From Kineobactrum sediminis (GTDB taxonomy: Bacteria > Pseudomonadota > Gammaproteobacteria > Pseudomonadales > Halieaceae): a DNA stretch of 64,000 nt. The notes under the pieces were generated by a model. That model searched no databases and was not told the origin of the DNA. It worked only from the letters and a program-made list of their open reading frames with translations. Location: NCBI RefSeq assembly GCF_002868715.1, contig NZ_PKLZ01000008.1:186001-250000 (forward strand), in the 5' to 3' direction. Both the position numbers and the translations under genes were made by a program. The stretch's first letter is position 1. Every line of letters starts with the position of its first letter. This document shows positions 33,126-42,609 of this stretch, in pieces.

Positions 33126-34186
33126 CAGCGCCGCAGCCATACGCCCTTCTCGTCCGCCAGTATCCACAAGCGGGAATACCAGAAGTACTCACCACTTCGC
33201 TCTGTTGAAGGCGCGGTGCAGTTGATTTTGTTGCGCCCCGGAGTCAGTTCCGGTAACGCCACGCGATACCCGGCATCAACAGCGGTGATCTCCAGTGGTG
33301 CACCAGAGGCACTGAAACAGGCCAGTTGTCCGCGCCGGAACGGCCCCTCTCCCAACTCGAAGGCGAAGCTGTCGGGGGCAGCGATATCCGCGTGAATCAA
33401 AATCCTGCCCGGATCCTCTTCACGAACTGGCAGCGGTCGGGCATTAATGGCGGTGGCAAACCGTTGCAAATCATCGGCATGGCTGCGGGAGATCGGTATC
33501 CGGGGGATAATCTGGGGGTTTGTGCCGGAACCCACGGCACCCGATTGCTGGGCGAGGCCATAGAAATCCAGTTCACGCACCAGGCCCGCCAGTCTGGTGT
33601 CGTACTCCCCGAAAGGATAGGCGAAGGTTCGCACGGGCCGGCCCAGCTCGGCGACGATGCGCGCCGCACTGTCGACAATCTCATCTCTGGCACGACGTAA
33701 CCAGGCCCTGGGGCGCTCCTTGGGGTCAAGTGCCAGTAAATGCTTGTGGGAAACCGAGTGCGCACCAAAATCAGCGAGATCGGCATCCATGGCCGCCATA
33801 TCCTGCCAGCGCATAAACCCATCGTAGCCTTTATCCAGCGGTTCGGTCGCGACAAAGACCGTAAAGGGCATCGAGCGGGATGCAAGTTCCGGATACGCAT
33901 TTGAATAGACTGATTCATAGGCGTCATCAAAGGTGATCGCGACCGCATTATCGGGCAACGACTCTCCCGCATAGAGTGCGTCCAGCATCGCTGTCAGCGG
34001 CATCACCCTGAAGCCATGTTCCTGCAGGTAGTCCAGTTGTGTCCGGAATTGATTCGGGGTAATACTGGTGCTCGCCGGCGTATCGGTGCCGACATGATGG
34101 TACAGCAGGATTGTGCCGTGATCTGCAGCCACCGCTGCCAGTGGACCCAGCATTAAAACCAGCGCCAGACGTGACGACCACTTCAT
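33125..34186 (-). CDS. Polysaccharide deacetylase family protein
   Basis: An exported 353-residue carbohydrate-esterase-4 protein. Signal peptide ends near AVAAD (residue 22). The catalytic core is at residues about 27-215: LLYHHVG, the DD motif in AITFDDAYESVY, the metal-binding HS..H in FGAHSVSHKHLL, and FAYPFGEYD. A C-terminal beta domain of about 110 residues follows (FAFELGEGPFRRGQLACF onward), which may bind glycan. Such enzymes deacetylate GlcNAc in surface polysaccharides or peptidoglycan. It is three bases downstream of the glucosaminidase-like gene. Confidence 0.85.
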   Translation of the reverse strand: MKWSSRLALVLMLGPLAAVAADHGTILLYHHVGTDTPASTSITPNQFRTQLDYLQEHGFRVMPLTAMLDALYAGESLPDNAVAITFDDAYESVYSNAYPELASRSMPFTVFVATEPLDKGYDGFMRWQDMAAMDADLADFGAHSVSHKHLLALDPKERPRAWLRRARDEIVDSAARIVAELGRPVRTFAYPFGEYDTRLAGLVRELDFYGLAQQSGAVGSGTNPQIIPRIPISRSHADDLQRFATAINARPLPVREEDPGRILIHADIAAPDSFAFELGEGPFRRGQLACFSASGAPLEITAVDAGYRVALPELTPGRNKINCTAPSTERSGEYFWYSRLWILADEKGVWLRR

Positions 34187-34189
34187 ATT

Positions 34190-34984
34190 TCAGCCCTCCT
34201 GCGCGTAGCGATGGTACTGACGGATCAGCGATTTTACTTCCGCAACATAGGCCTCGCGGCGCTCCGAATAACGCAGTAGGCCATTGGCGAGCGCCAGCCC
34301 CGTGAGCGGCTCTTCCTCGGCCCGCAAATCGGCCCGGATGCGTCGCAGTTGCGCATAACTCTCGTGGGTGTTGAGATTGTTCATGTAGCGGCGGACCGCT
34401 TCCGAAACACTGTCGAAAGTCTGTACTTCGTGTATCTTGCCCGGCGCGCGATTCCGGGGAATAATTCCGCAACCGGGAACGTAACACCACTGCCCGAACA
34501 GGTTATTACCTTCCACCGCAAATCGCGAACGGCCCCAACCGGATTCTTTAACCGCTTGCACCAGCACCAATGGTACCGGCAACGTATCTACCCGCATCAG
34601 CAATTGCCGGGTAATCTGCAAAGACTGTTCAGGATCCCAATGAAGCTCGTATTCCTGCGCCAACGCACTGAGCCATCGCTGTTCAAAAAAGCCGGGAGCG
34701 TCACCGGCCTCAAAACGCTCGTGCAGCAGGCGAAGCCGCTGCCGCTGCTCGCGAATGCGGTCGTTATGATATTCGACAACAGGGGCCAGGTAATCAAAGA
34801 ACGTGACTTTCATCACCTCGGTTTCCTTGATGGCCGCCAGATCCGGCAGCTCACCAAAGTTCGGGGAACGATTGGCATTCCATGCCCAGATCATCAGTAA
34901 CAGCAACAGGATCGAGCCAACGATAATTGCAACGCCTATGGGACCCGGCTGATGCTGGCCAAGCCGGTGCTTAATCCATTCCAT
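34190..34984 (-). CDS. Bax-like glucosaminidase-domain protein
   Basis: A 264-residue membrane-anchored protein. One hydrophobic segment (about residues 15-35) is followed by a periplasmic domain of the Bax/GH73 glucosaminidase type; the catalytic Glu lies in VQAVKESGWGRSRFAVEGNNLFGQWCY. It likely cuts peptidoglycan glycan strands. I chose the ATG at 34984 because AAGGAGG precedes it. Paired with the deacetylase gene, which suggests joint cell-wall or polysaccharide remodelling. Confidence 0.85.
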   Translation of the reverse strand: MEWIKHRLGQHQPGPIGVAIIVGSILLLLLMIWAWNANRSPNFGELPDLAAIKETEVMKVTFFDYLAPVVEYHNDRIREQRQRLRLLHERFEAGDAPGFFEQRWLSALAQEYELHWDPEQSLQITRQLLMRVDTLPVPLVLVQAVKESGWGRSRFAVEGNNLFGQWCYVPGCGIIPRNRAPGKIHEVQTFDSVSEAVRRYMNNLNTHESYAQLRRIRADLRAEEEPLTGLALANGLLRYSERREAYVAEVKSLIRQYHRYAQEG

Positions 34985-35111
34985 CAATTAAATTCCTCCT
35001 TCTCCATGCTCCAATGGTTGCACCGGTGTCCCCAGTATGCAAGTCGGCAGCTGGAGTAAAAGCTGTTACCATTGGTGCCTTTGTCCCAGCTGAAAGAGCA
35101 CCGCTGCCATT

Positions 35112-36296
35112 ATGCGCACCCCACTCGCCCAGGCTTTTGATACCTGGATACGCGATGACTTTCGCGATATGAATACCCGGCTTGAGGAACTCTACTTCAG
35201 CGGCGAACATCCCGAACGGGTCACGGGAGTTGGCGACGATATCAAGCAACAGCTGGTCGACGAGGGGCGCGAGTATATCGTTCAGTTATTGCAGGAAGGC
35301 AATACAGACGAGGGATTTGATCACGGCTTCGACCTGCTGGGCAACGTCGGTTTTTATATGGCCGCGTGCCGTCGCCATGGGATCACTGATCCTGCCGTCG
35401 AGCACCGTTCTCCGCTGACTGAAGCATCGGCCCTGGCCATGCAGCTGGGCGCTTCGCTGGGGGCTATTCCCCGCTTTGCCTCCGCACATCTGGAAACCCA
35501 TAACCGCGCGATCAACGGCGTCTATAAGAGTTTTACCAGTCTCCCTGACGAACGTATTTTCCTGGACTATAACACCCGGGGTGTTTTTGCTTATATTCGT
35601 GCCGCCGAAGCATTGCTGCACATCCTGCCGCTGGGTATTTCGCACCCGGTCAGTCTGGATTTGCTGCGGGTCGCAAAAGTGGCGCTGGAGGATGTATTCG
35701 ATTCCAACCGCGAGTTGTTCCAGGCGCTGGATACCGAGCGATTTTTCTATTGCATACGTCCTTATTACAAGCCTCATCGCGTAGGGTTACATGAATACCG
35801 CGGCGCAAATGCGGGCGATTTCGCGGGCATCAATGTCATTGACCTGCTGCTGGGGCTGTGTCGCGCTGATGACCCCTATTACTCCCAGCTGTTAGTGGAC
35901 AAGTTTTTGTTCATGCGTCCCGAAGACCAACTGGTATTGCGTGACTGCATGCGTCGCAAGAGCCTGTTGGCCAGTTTTCTGGAGGAGCTGCAGCCACACG
36001 GCCAGACACCATGGTTCCGCCGTAATGTGGCTGCATTTCTGGAAGTCTGCGAAATGCACGGCCAGGTGGCGCAACAGCATCACCAGCAGCTGGTGGAGAA
36101 ATTCATCGTGGCACCTGCCCGGGATGCGGGTCTGGAGAACCAGCAGGACCTCAGCGCCAGTGGGCCACCGCTACCGGTATTATTGAAAGGCTTGCGTACG
36201 TTGTGCGATTTGCGCTCGGCAGCAGACCGCACGGATATCCCCTCACGCTTCCCGGACATCCAGCGCCTTCGCAACATGTTGGAAAACGGAACGTGA
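35112..36296 (+). CDS. PrnB-family (DUF1864) haem protein
   Basis: A 394-residue protein resembling PrnB, the enzyme that rearranges chlorotryptophan to the pyrrolnitrin skeleton, in the indoleamine/tryptophan dioxygenase superfamily. The segments FLDYNTRGVFAYIRAAEALL, CIRPYYKPHRVGLHEYRGANAGDFAGINVIDLLLGLC and YSQLLVDKFLFMRPEDQ are the conserved family blocks, the last ones near the haem pocket. There is no pyrrolnitrin gene set (prnA, C, D) nearby, so it probably acts on another tryptophan- or indole-like substrate. It reads divergently from the Bax-like gene and converges with yjbQ. Confidence 0.75.
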   Translation: MRTPLAQAFDTWIRDDFRDMNTRLEELYFSGEHPERVTGVGDDIKQQLVDEGREYIVQLLQEGNTDEGFDHGFDLLGNVGFYMAACRRHGITDPAVEHRSPLTEASALAMQLGASLGAIPRFASAHLETHNRAINGVYKSFTSLPDERIFLDYNTRGVFAYIRAAEALLHILPLGISHPVSLDLLRVAKVALEDVFDSNRELFQALDTERFFYCIRPYYKPHRVGLHEYRGANAGDFAGINVIDLLLGLCRADDPYYSQLLVDKFLFMRPEDQLVLRDCMRRKSLLASFLEELQPHGQTPWFRRNVAAFLEVCEMHGQVAQQHHQQLVEKFIVAPARDAGLENQQDLSASGPPLPVLLKGLRTLCDLRSAADRTDIPSRFPDIQRLRNMLENGT

Positions 36297-36370
36297 ATGC
36301 TGATCAATCACCTGTGGTTCATGGTGATGACGCAATAGAGCGCGGTTGCACACATGCTTTTACCGCGATC

Positions 36371-36778
36371 TCAATCCCCGATATGAACGACCACTGATCG
36401 GCGCTGCGGATGGTGTCGGTGTTCCCAGAGAAACACCCCCTGCCATATACCCAATGCCAGCTCCCCCCCGATAATCGGGATCGCGAGACTGGTCGCGGTC
36501 AATACGCACTTGATATGCCCCGGCATATCATCAGCCCCTTCCGGTGTATGGGTGTACAGCGAGTCATCCTCCGGCACCAACCGATCCAGCCATTGCTCCA
36601 GATCGTGCCGCACGGACGCATCATGATTCTCCTGCACCAGCAAGCTCGCGGAGGTGTGACGAATGAACACTGTACACAGTCCTTCGCGCTGCTCGCTCTC
36701 ACGCACGACTCGCGCAAGCTGCCCGGTAAAGGCCACCAATCCCTGGCCGTGGGTATCTATCTGCAGTTGTTCGATCAT
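36371..36778 (-). CDS. yjbQ: YjbQ family protein (UPF0047)
   Basis: A 135-residue enzyme of the UPF0047/YjbQ family, some members of which have thiamine phosphate synthase activity in vitro. Landmarks: TVFIRHTSASLLVQEN, the HDLEQWLDRL helix, PDD..YTHTPEGADDMPGHIK, and WQGVFLWEHR near the C-terminus, all with family-conserved His, Glu and Asp. The ATG at 36778 has GGGAGG upstream; the longer frame from 36844 lacks family similarity. Confidence 0.9.
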   Translation of the reverse strand: MIEQLQIDTHGQGLVAFTGQLARVVRESEQREGLCTVFIRHTSASLLVQENHDASVRHDLEQWLDRLVPEDDSLYTHTPEGADDMPGHIKCVLTATSLAIPIIGGELALGIWQGVFLWEHRHHPQRRSVVVHIGD

Positions 36779-36945
36779 CGGGTCGCCTCCCGGCATACGA
36801 TACTTTGGTTTACCAGTATTATGGCCTCCCCAGAGATCCGTCAAATTTCAGCGGCGCAAATGTCACAGTTCTTGTAACCCCCGGTAGCGCCAGGTTGTCT
36901 AGACTACTACCTCTGGCAGAATAACCTCATGGCGCGGAGCAGAGC

Positions 36946-37893
36946 ATGACGAATGACGAAACCGGGAGATATTACAAACACCTGATTGCACTTACCGCAG
37001 AGATGAAACCACTGGTTACCGCGGTCGTACATCCCGTCGACGTACTGTCAATATGCGGTGCGCTGGAAGCTGCGGCACAGCAACTCATCATTCCGGTTTT
37101 GGTGGGGCCTGAAGCAAAAATCAGGCAAGCAGCCAAAGAGGCCGGGCTGTCGCTGGCCGACTGTGAGCTGGTGGATACCAAACACAGCCATGCTGCGGCT
37201 GAAAGAGCCGTGGAGCTGGTGCGCGAGGGCCGGGTGGAGGCCATCATGAAGGGCAAAATCCACACCCGGGAATTGCTGTTACCCGTTATGTCCCGCACCT
37301 CGGGCTTGCGCACGGAGCGACGTATGAGTCACGTATTTGCCCTGGATCCTCCGCAATATCACAAGCCACTATTCCTGACTGACGCAGTAGTTAACATTGC
37401 CCCGAACCTCGCGCAAAAAAAGGATATAGTTCAGAACGCGATCGATTGCTTCCGGCTTCTGACAGGCAAGCCACCCAAAGTCGCCATACTGTCCGCCACC
37501 GAGGACGTAGATGAAAAGATACAGAGTACGCTTGATGCAGCTGCGCTCTGCAAAATGGCTGATCGCGGCCAGATCACTGGCGGCATACTCGATGGCCCCC
37601 TGGGTATGGACAATGCCATTTCGGTAGCCGCTGCACAGGCCAAGGGCATTCATTCTGAAGTTGCGGGCGACGCGGATATTCTGGTCATGCCAGACATTGA
37701 GGCGGGCAATATCCTGTACAAACAGATGCGCTATCTGTCAGGCATTGATGGCGCCGGCATCGTGCTTGGGGCACGGGTTCCGGTCATCCTGGCCAGCCGG
37801 GCCAGCGAGGTGCATACACGCAAGGCCTCTGCCGCGCTGGCGTTGATCGTTTGCCGCCGTGGGGCGCAATTTGCTGATTTCGCGAATCCTTAA
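36946..37893 (+). CDS. Phosphate acetyl/butyryltransferase-like protein
   Basis: A 315-residue protein of the phosphotransacylase family (Pta/Ptb type without the DRTGG domain). Typical parts: VAVVHPVD near residue 27, VEAIMKGKIHTRELL (about 99-113), PNLAQKKDIVQNAIDC, and GILDGPLGMDNAIS with the final GARVPVILASRASE. It should interconvert an acyl-CoA and acyl phosphate; the acyl group is unknown. No acetate or butyrate kinase gene is adjacent, so pairing with the ATP-grasp ligase downstream (116 bases on) is possible. Confidence 0.8.
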   Translation: MTNDETGRYYKHLIALTAEMKPLVTAVVHPVDVLSICGALEAAAQQLIIPVLVGPEAKIRQAAKEAGLSLADCELVDTKHSHAAAERAVELVREGRVEAIMKGKIHTRELLLPVMSRTSGLRTERRMSHVFALDPPQYHKPLFLTDAVVNIAPNLAQKKDIVQNAIDCFRLLTGKPPKVAILSATEDVDEKIQSTLDAAALCKMADRGQITGGILDGPLGMDNAISVAAAQAKGIHSEVAGDADILVMPDIEAGNILYKQMRYLSGIDGAGIVLGARVPVILASRASEVHTRKASAALALIVCRRGAQFADFANP

Positions 37894-38008
37894 CTATACT
37901 TTCTGATAAGCCTGTTGTCGGGAATCATCCACGATCCCCCAGCGACCACCTGATTGCTAGCCGGCACAGTACGGAAGCTACGATCTCCAATGAGGGAGTG
38001 AGGGTATT

Positions 38009-39349
38009 ATGAACACTTACCAGAAAGATGTTGTCAGCAAGGCTGACAAAACCGCACATAAGAACATTTTTGTACTCGGCTTCGACGAGGAGCACAGTGA
38101 GTATATCCACCAGGTAGCCGACCCAGAACAATTCGAATTCCACCCGCTATTGCAAAGCAATGAACTGATTCACCTGAAAAAATACGATCTTGAGGATATC
38201 CTTGATCGTGCCCGCAGCGTGTTGCAGGAACATGAACGTATCGATGGCATCATCTGCCACTGGGACTTCCCTGCCGCCTCAATCGCCGCGATTCTGTGCG
38301 CGGAGTTCAAGCTGCCCTCGCCGTCACTCGAGGCGATTACGAAGTGTTCTCATAAATACTGGAGTCGCCTGGAACAGGAAAAAGCTGCGCCTGAAAACAC
38401 ACCCGACTTTGCGGCCATCGACCCCTTTGACGAAGAGGCAGTCGACCGCCCGGGCATCGATTTTCCATTCTGGCTGAAGCCTATCAAGGCCTACGGCTCT
38501 GCCCTCGGTTTCCGCATTGACAACACAGGGGAACTGAAACAGGCGCTGGATATCGTGAAGCAAAAAATCCGCCGGCTCGGGGATCCCATCAACGACCTTC
38601 TATCACGTATAGATCTGCCTCGGGAAATCGAGAAAATCAACGGTAACTGGCTTATCGCCGAGCAGCTGGTTGGGGGACGCGAATTTGCACCGGAGGGATA
38701 TATGCTGGATGGACAGTTTCATACCCATGGCGCTTTCGACATGATCCGGGGCGAGAATGACAAGAGTTTTGCCCGTTATGAGTATCCTTCACTGGTGCCT
38801 GTCGACGTGCAGGAGCGCGCCTGCCGGATTGCGGAAAAAGTACTGCGCCAGGTTGGCTTCGACAATGGCTGCTTCAACATGGAGTTCTTCTGGGACGAAG
38901 ACACTGACCAATTGTGGATCATCGAAATCAATCCCCGGATTTCCCAGTCCCATTCCTACCAGTTCAAGATGGTCGATGGCATGTCCAATCACGAGATAGC
39001 CGTGCATGTTGCGCTGGGAGTCGCGCCCCATTTTGAGCCGGGAGCGGGCCGCTATCGACATGCGGCCAAGTGCCTGCTGCGGCGTTATGATACCGAAGAT
39101 GCGATCGTGACCCGGGTACCAGACAAGGAAGATCTTGACAGGCTCAAAAAGCGACAACCGGACACCCTGGTTAAAATTACGGTAGAACAGGACCAGAAGC
39201 TGTCGACCATGCTGGATGAGGATGCCTACAGCTACGTGCTGGCGGAAATATTCGTCGCCGGCAAGACCCGCGACGAAATGCTGGAGAACTACAGGGAAGC
39301 GGTCGAGATGCTGCCCTTCGACTTTACCACCGCAACCTCCGCTGGCTGA
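38009..39349 (+). CDS. ATP-grasp domain ligase
   Basis: A 446-residue ATP-grasp protein that should activate a carboxylate as acyl phosphate and join it to an amine or thiol. Seen: a preATP-grasp Rossmann-like start (IFVLGFDEEHSEYI), the adenine/phosphate-binding FWLKPIKAYGSALGFRI, VGGREFAPEGYM, and the Mg-binding end MEFFWDEDTDQLWIIEINPRISQSH. A C-terminal domain follows. Substrate unknown. It is followed after seven bases by the CocE/NonD hydrolase gene, so the two are one operon and may handle the same amide or ester. Confidence 0.85.
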   Translation: MNTYQKDVVSKADKTAHKNIFVLGFDEEHSEYIHQVADPEQFEFHPLLQSNELIHLKKYDLEDILDRARSVLQEHERIDGIICHWDFPAASIAAILCAEFKLPSPSLEAITKCSHKYWSRLEQEKAAPENTPDFAAIDPFDEEAVDRPGIDFPFWLKPIKAYGSALGFRIDNTGELKQALDIVKQKIRRLGDPINDLLSRIDLPREIEKINGNWLIAEQLVGGREFAPEGYMLDGQFHTHGAFDMIRGENDKSFARYEYPSLVPVDVQERACRIAEKVLRQVGFDNGCFNMEFFWDEDTDQLWIIEINPRISQSHSYQFKMVDGMSNHEIAVHVALGVAPHFEPGAGRYRHAAKCLLRRYDTEDAIVTRVPDKEDLDRLKKRQPDTLVKITVEQDQKLSTMLDEDAYSYVLAEIFVAGKTRDEMLENYREAVEMLPFDFTTATSAG

Positions 39350-39356
39350 GCTTTTT

Positions 39357-41408
39357 ATGCGCGAGATCAAACCCGACGCACTGCCTTGCCAGGTCGAATG
39401 TTGTGAAAACAACTGGATACCGCTGGCTGATGGCCAGCGTCTCGCGGCGACCGTCTGGCGCCCGCGGGACGCAATCGCGCGGCCGGTGCCGGCAATACTG
39501 GAATATATACCCTATAGCAAGCGCCACATGACCCGAGAGCGGGATGCCCGAATGCACCCTTACCTCGCAGCTCATGGCTATGCCTGTGTTCGGGTTGACC
39601 TCAGGGGCAGTGGCGAATCCGATGGTATTCTGGCAGACCAGTACCGCGAACAGGAGCTCGACGATGGCGTGCAGGCAGTCGCATGGATTGCCGCCCAGCC
39701 CTGGTGTGATGGCGGGGTCGGCATGGTGGGGATTTCCTGGGGAGGCTTTAATGCGCTGCAGGTTGCGGCCCGGCGACCACCGGCACTGAAAGCTATCATT
39801 ACAGCCTGCTCCACCGACGATCTCTACCTGGACAACATGCATTATATGGGCGGTTGCCTGCTGACCGACAACCTGTCGGAGTCCACTACCATGTTTTCGA
39901 TCAACAGCTGCCCGCCGGATCCGGCACTGGTGGGCGAGCAATGGCGTGAGATGTGGCTGGACCGGCTTGAAAACAGCGGTTTATGGCTGGACCCGTGGTT
40001 ACAGCACCAGCGCCGGGACGACTACTGGCGACACGGCTCCGTATGCGAAGATTATGGCGCCATCCAGTGCCCGGTCATGACCGTAGGCGGCTGGGCCGAT
40101 GGTTATACCAATGCCGTTTTCAGGTTGCTGGAGCATCTGCAGGTTCCCCGGCAGGGCCTGGTCGGCCCATGGGGGCACAAATATCCGCACCTGGGCATGC
40201 CCGGGCCCGCTATCGGTTTTCTGCAGGAACAATTGCGTTGGTGGGATCACTGGTTGAAGGGGCGAGACACAGGCATCATGCGGGAGCCGATGATCCGTGC
40301 CTGGATGCAGGACAGTGTGCCACCGACAACCGCTTATAATGAAAGGCCCGGTCGCTGGGTCGGCGAGACCCGCTGGCCCTCCCCCCGGATCCGGGAACAG
40401 GTATATTCACTGGCAGACTTGTATGCGGTGGTCGCTGGCGACACTCCCGGTGTCGAGCGGCTGAATCACGGGGACCAGGATGATGAGCTGGCAATCCAGT
40501 CACCCCTCAGCGTTGGCCTTTTTGCCGGCAAATGGTGCTCCTATACCGCGGCACCTGACCTGCCACACGATCAGCGCGAGGAGGATGGCGGCGCACTGGT
40601 ATTCGAGACTGCGACACTTGCTACCGACCTGGAGATCATGGGCCAGGTTGTAGTCACGCTGGAGGTGGCCAGCGACAGACCAGTCGCCATGGTAGCGGCG
40701 CGACTATCCGATGTGGCACCCGATGGCAAAGCCACCCGCGTTACTTATGGCCTGTGTAACCTGAATCATCGCAATGATCACGAACAGGCCGCCTCACTTG
40801 AGCCGGGCACATTTTTCCAGGCCCGGGTTTCGCTCAATAACATCGCTCAGCGCTTTCCGGCGGGGCATCGACTGCGGCTGAGCATTTCAACCTCTTACTG
40901 GCCTTTGTGCTGGGGCCCGCCAGAACCCGTAAGACTGACTATCCGGTCGCAGCGCAGTGAGTTGATGCTACCGGTACGCCCGTTTCGGGAAACAGATAGT
41001 GAAATCAACTTTGCCGAACCGGAGGCAACCTCGCCGCCGGCCACACGCCTCATCGAACCCGAGCACCATAACTGGCTGGTTCATCGTGATCTGGCTGAAG
41101 ATATTTCCACTCTGGAAGTTATCCAGGACGAAGGGGTTCACTACCTGGAGGATATCGATCTCGAAGTCGGTAAGCGTACCTGGAACTGGTATACCTGCCA
41201 TGATGATGATTTTGAATCACTGCAAGGCGAAACCCGTACCGAGCGCACTTTCCGGCGCAGAGACTGGTGCGTACGCACCACAACCCGCACCGTGCTCACT
41301 GCTGACCGGCAGTATTTTTATGTGTGGGCGGAGCTCGACGCGTGGGAGCATGATAAACGCATTTTCTGCAAAAACTGGAACCTGAGTTTTGCCCGGGATT
41401 TCCTATAA
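39357..41408 (+). CDS. CocE/NonD-family hydrolase (X-Pro dipeptidyl-peptidase S15 type)
   Basis: A 683-residue alpha/beta hydrolase. The serine nucleophile is in GISWGG (about residue 130), the acid in GGWADGY and the histidine in GPWGHKYPH. The N-terminal part DGQRLAATVWRP and the C-terminal jelly-roll (DVAPDGKATRVTYGLCN, RFPAGHRLRLSISTSYWP) are typical. It would cleave an ester or amide, perhaps the product of the ATP-grasp enzyme encoded just upstream. I start it at the ATG at 39357; the frame extends earlier inside the ATP-grasp gene. Confidence 0.9.
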   Translation: MREIKPDALPCQVECCENNWIPLADGQRLAATVWRPRDAIARPVPAILEYIPYSKRHMTRERDARMHPYLAAHGYACVRVDLRGSGESDGILADQYREQELDDGVQAVAWIAAQPWCDGGVGMVGISWGGFNALQVAARRPPALKAIITACSTDDLYLDNMHYMGGCLLTDNLSESTTMFSINSCPPDPALVGEQWREMWLDRLENSGLWLDPWLQHQRRDDYWRHGSVCEDYGAIQCPVMTVGGWADGYTNAVFRLLEHLQVPRQGLVGPWGHKYPHLGMPGPAIGFLQEQLRWWDHWLKGRDTGIMREPMIRAWMQDSVPPTTAYNERPGRWVGETRWPSPRIREQVYSLADLYAVVAGDTPGVERLNHGDQDDELAIQSPLSVGLFAGKWCSYTAAPDLPHDQREEDGGALVFETATLATDLEIMGQVVVTLEVASDRPVAMVAARLSDVAPDGKATRVTYGLCNLNHRNDHEQAASLEPGTFFQARVSLNNIAQRFPAGHRLRLSISTSYWPLCWGPPEPVRLTIRSQRSELMLPVRPFRETDSEINFAEPEATSPPATRLIEPEHHNWLVHRDLAEDISTLEVIQDEGVHYLEDIDLEVGKRTWNWYTCHDDDFESLQGETRTERTFRRRDWCVRTTTRTVLTADRQYFYVWAELDAWEHDKRIFCKNWNLSFARDFL

Positions 41409-41423
41409 CAGGTTTACACGCAG

Positions 41424-41444
41424 GCGAGGAACCTCGCTTGTTTC
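41424..41444 (+). terminator. Probable terminator after the CocE/NonD gene
   Basis: GGCGAG-GAAC-CTCGC followed by TTGTTTC, 16 bases past the stop. It could work in both directions between convergent genes. Confidence 0.5.
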
Positions 41445-41496
41445 AATTGGGCAATTTTACTGATTGTTCGCCATTACCGGCGACCGCCCCGCCTTG

Positions 41497-42594
41497 TTAC
41501 CGCAGTGCCTCCTGCACGGCAGTAATCACCGTATCAACCTGGTGATCAGTGACCTGCGAACATATCGGCAGCGACAGGCAGTGTCGCGCCAGATGCTCTG
41601 CAGCGGGGAAGCTATGACCGTCAAACTGGTCATGAAGCACTGGTTGCTGGTGCAGCGCCCGGGGATAGTGAATCGCACAACCGATCTCCCGTGCCTGCAA
41701 GTAGTCGAACATAGCGTCCCGTTGCGGCAGCTGCACCGTGTACTGGTTATAGACATGAACGCTGCCCACTGCCTCGTGAGGCATCGCCAGCCCTTTAATA
41801 CCGGCAAAAGCCTTGCGGTAACGCCGGGCAACAGTGCGTCGCGCCTCATTGTCCTGTTCGATGCGTCTCAATTTGGTACGCAATACCACCGCTTGTAGCT
41901 CGTCCAGGCGGCTGTTGTAGCCCAGCACCTGGTGCTGATAGCGCTCTTGACTACCGTGATTACGCAATTTTCGAAGCTGGTCGGCCAATGAGTCAGAATC
42001 CGTGGTTATCATGCCGCCATCACCATAGGCTCCCAGGTTCTTGCTCGGGAAAAAACTGAAGCACCCGGTCGCTCCCCAGCTCCCGGTCATCCTGCCATCA
42101 ATGCGGGCACCAAAAGATTGGGCACAATCTTCGACTACCGGCAATCCATGCCGCTGCGCCAGCGCCATAAGCCCCGGCATTGCCGCGGGGTTGCCGAACA
42201 GGTGTACAGGGATAATGGCACGGGTCCGCGGTGTAATGGCGGCTTCCAGCTGATTGATATCCAGCGTCCAGGATTGAGGGTCGATATCCACGAATACAAC
42301 CTGTGCACCTGTATAGAGGATCGCCTCTACGGTGGCAAAAAAAGTAAAGGGAGTGGTGATGACCTCATCACCCTCGCCCACTCCCAGCGCTCGCAGCGAT
42401 AAATGCAGGGCATCGGTCCCTGAACCACAGGTGATCGCATGGCGAACCTGGAGGTAATTGGCGGCTTCATTTTCAAACCCGGCAACATTGGCACCGTCAA
42501 GGAACTGGCTGCTGCGCATCACTTCCTGCATTCCGGCTTCGACTTCTTCATGGATCAATCGATGCAATGCGGCCAGATTAACCATCGGAATCAT
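41497..42594 (-). CDS. gnnB: DegT/DnrJ-type aminotransferase, GnnB-like
   Basis: A 365-residue PLP-dependent sugar aminotransferase. The lysine that binds PLP is Lys185 in FFPSKNLGAYGDGG; other marks are GSGTDALHLSLRAL, VFVDIDP and EDCAQSFGA. In Acidithiobacillus, GnnA oxidises UDP-GlcNAc at C3 and GnnB transaminates it to UDP-GlcNAc3N, which LpxA then acylates through an amide. Here the gene directly follows a GnnA-like oxidoreductase and lpxA, so I assign the same role from context. By fold alone it could also be a WbpE-like O-antigen enzyme. Confidence 0.8.
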   Translation of the reverse strand: MIPMVNLAALHRLIHEEVEAGMQEVMRSSQFLDGANVAGFENEAANYLQVRHAITCGSGTDALHLSLRALGVGEGDEVITTPFTFFATVEAILYTGAQVVFVDIDPQSWTLDINQLEAAITPRTRAIIPVHLFGNPAAMPGLMALAQRHGLPVVEDCAQSFGARIDGRMTGSWGATGCFSFFPSKNLGAYGDGGMITTDSDSLADQLRKLRNHGSQERYQHQVLGYNSRLDELQAVVLRTKLRRIEQDNEARRTVARRYRKAFAGIKGLAMPHEAVGSVHVYNQYTVQLPQRDAMFDYLQAREIGCAIHYPRALHQQPVLHDQFDGHSFPAAEHLARHCLSLPICSQVTDHQVDTVITAVQEALR

Positions 42595-42609
42595 GGCTGG
42601 CCCCCACGG

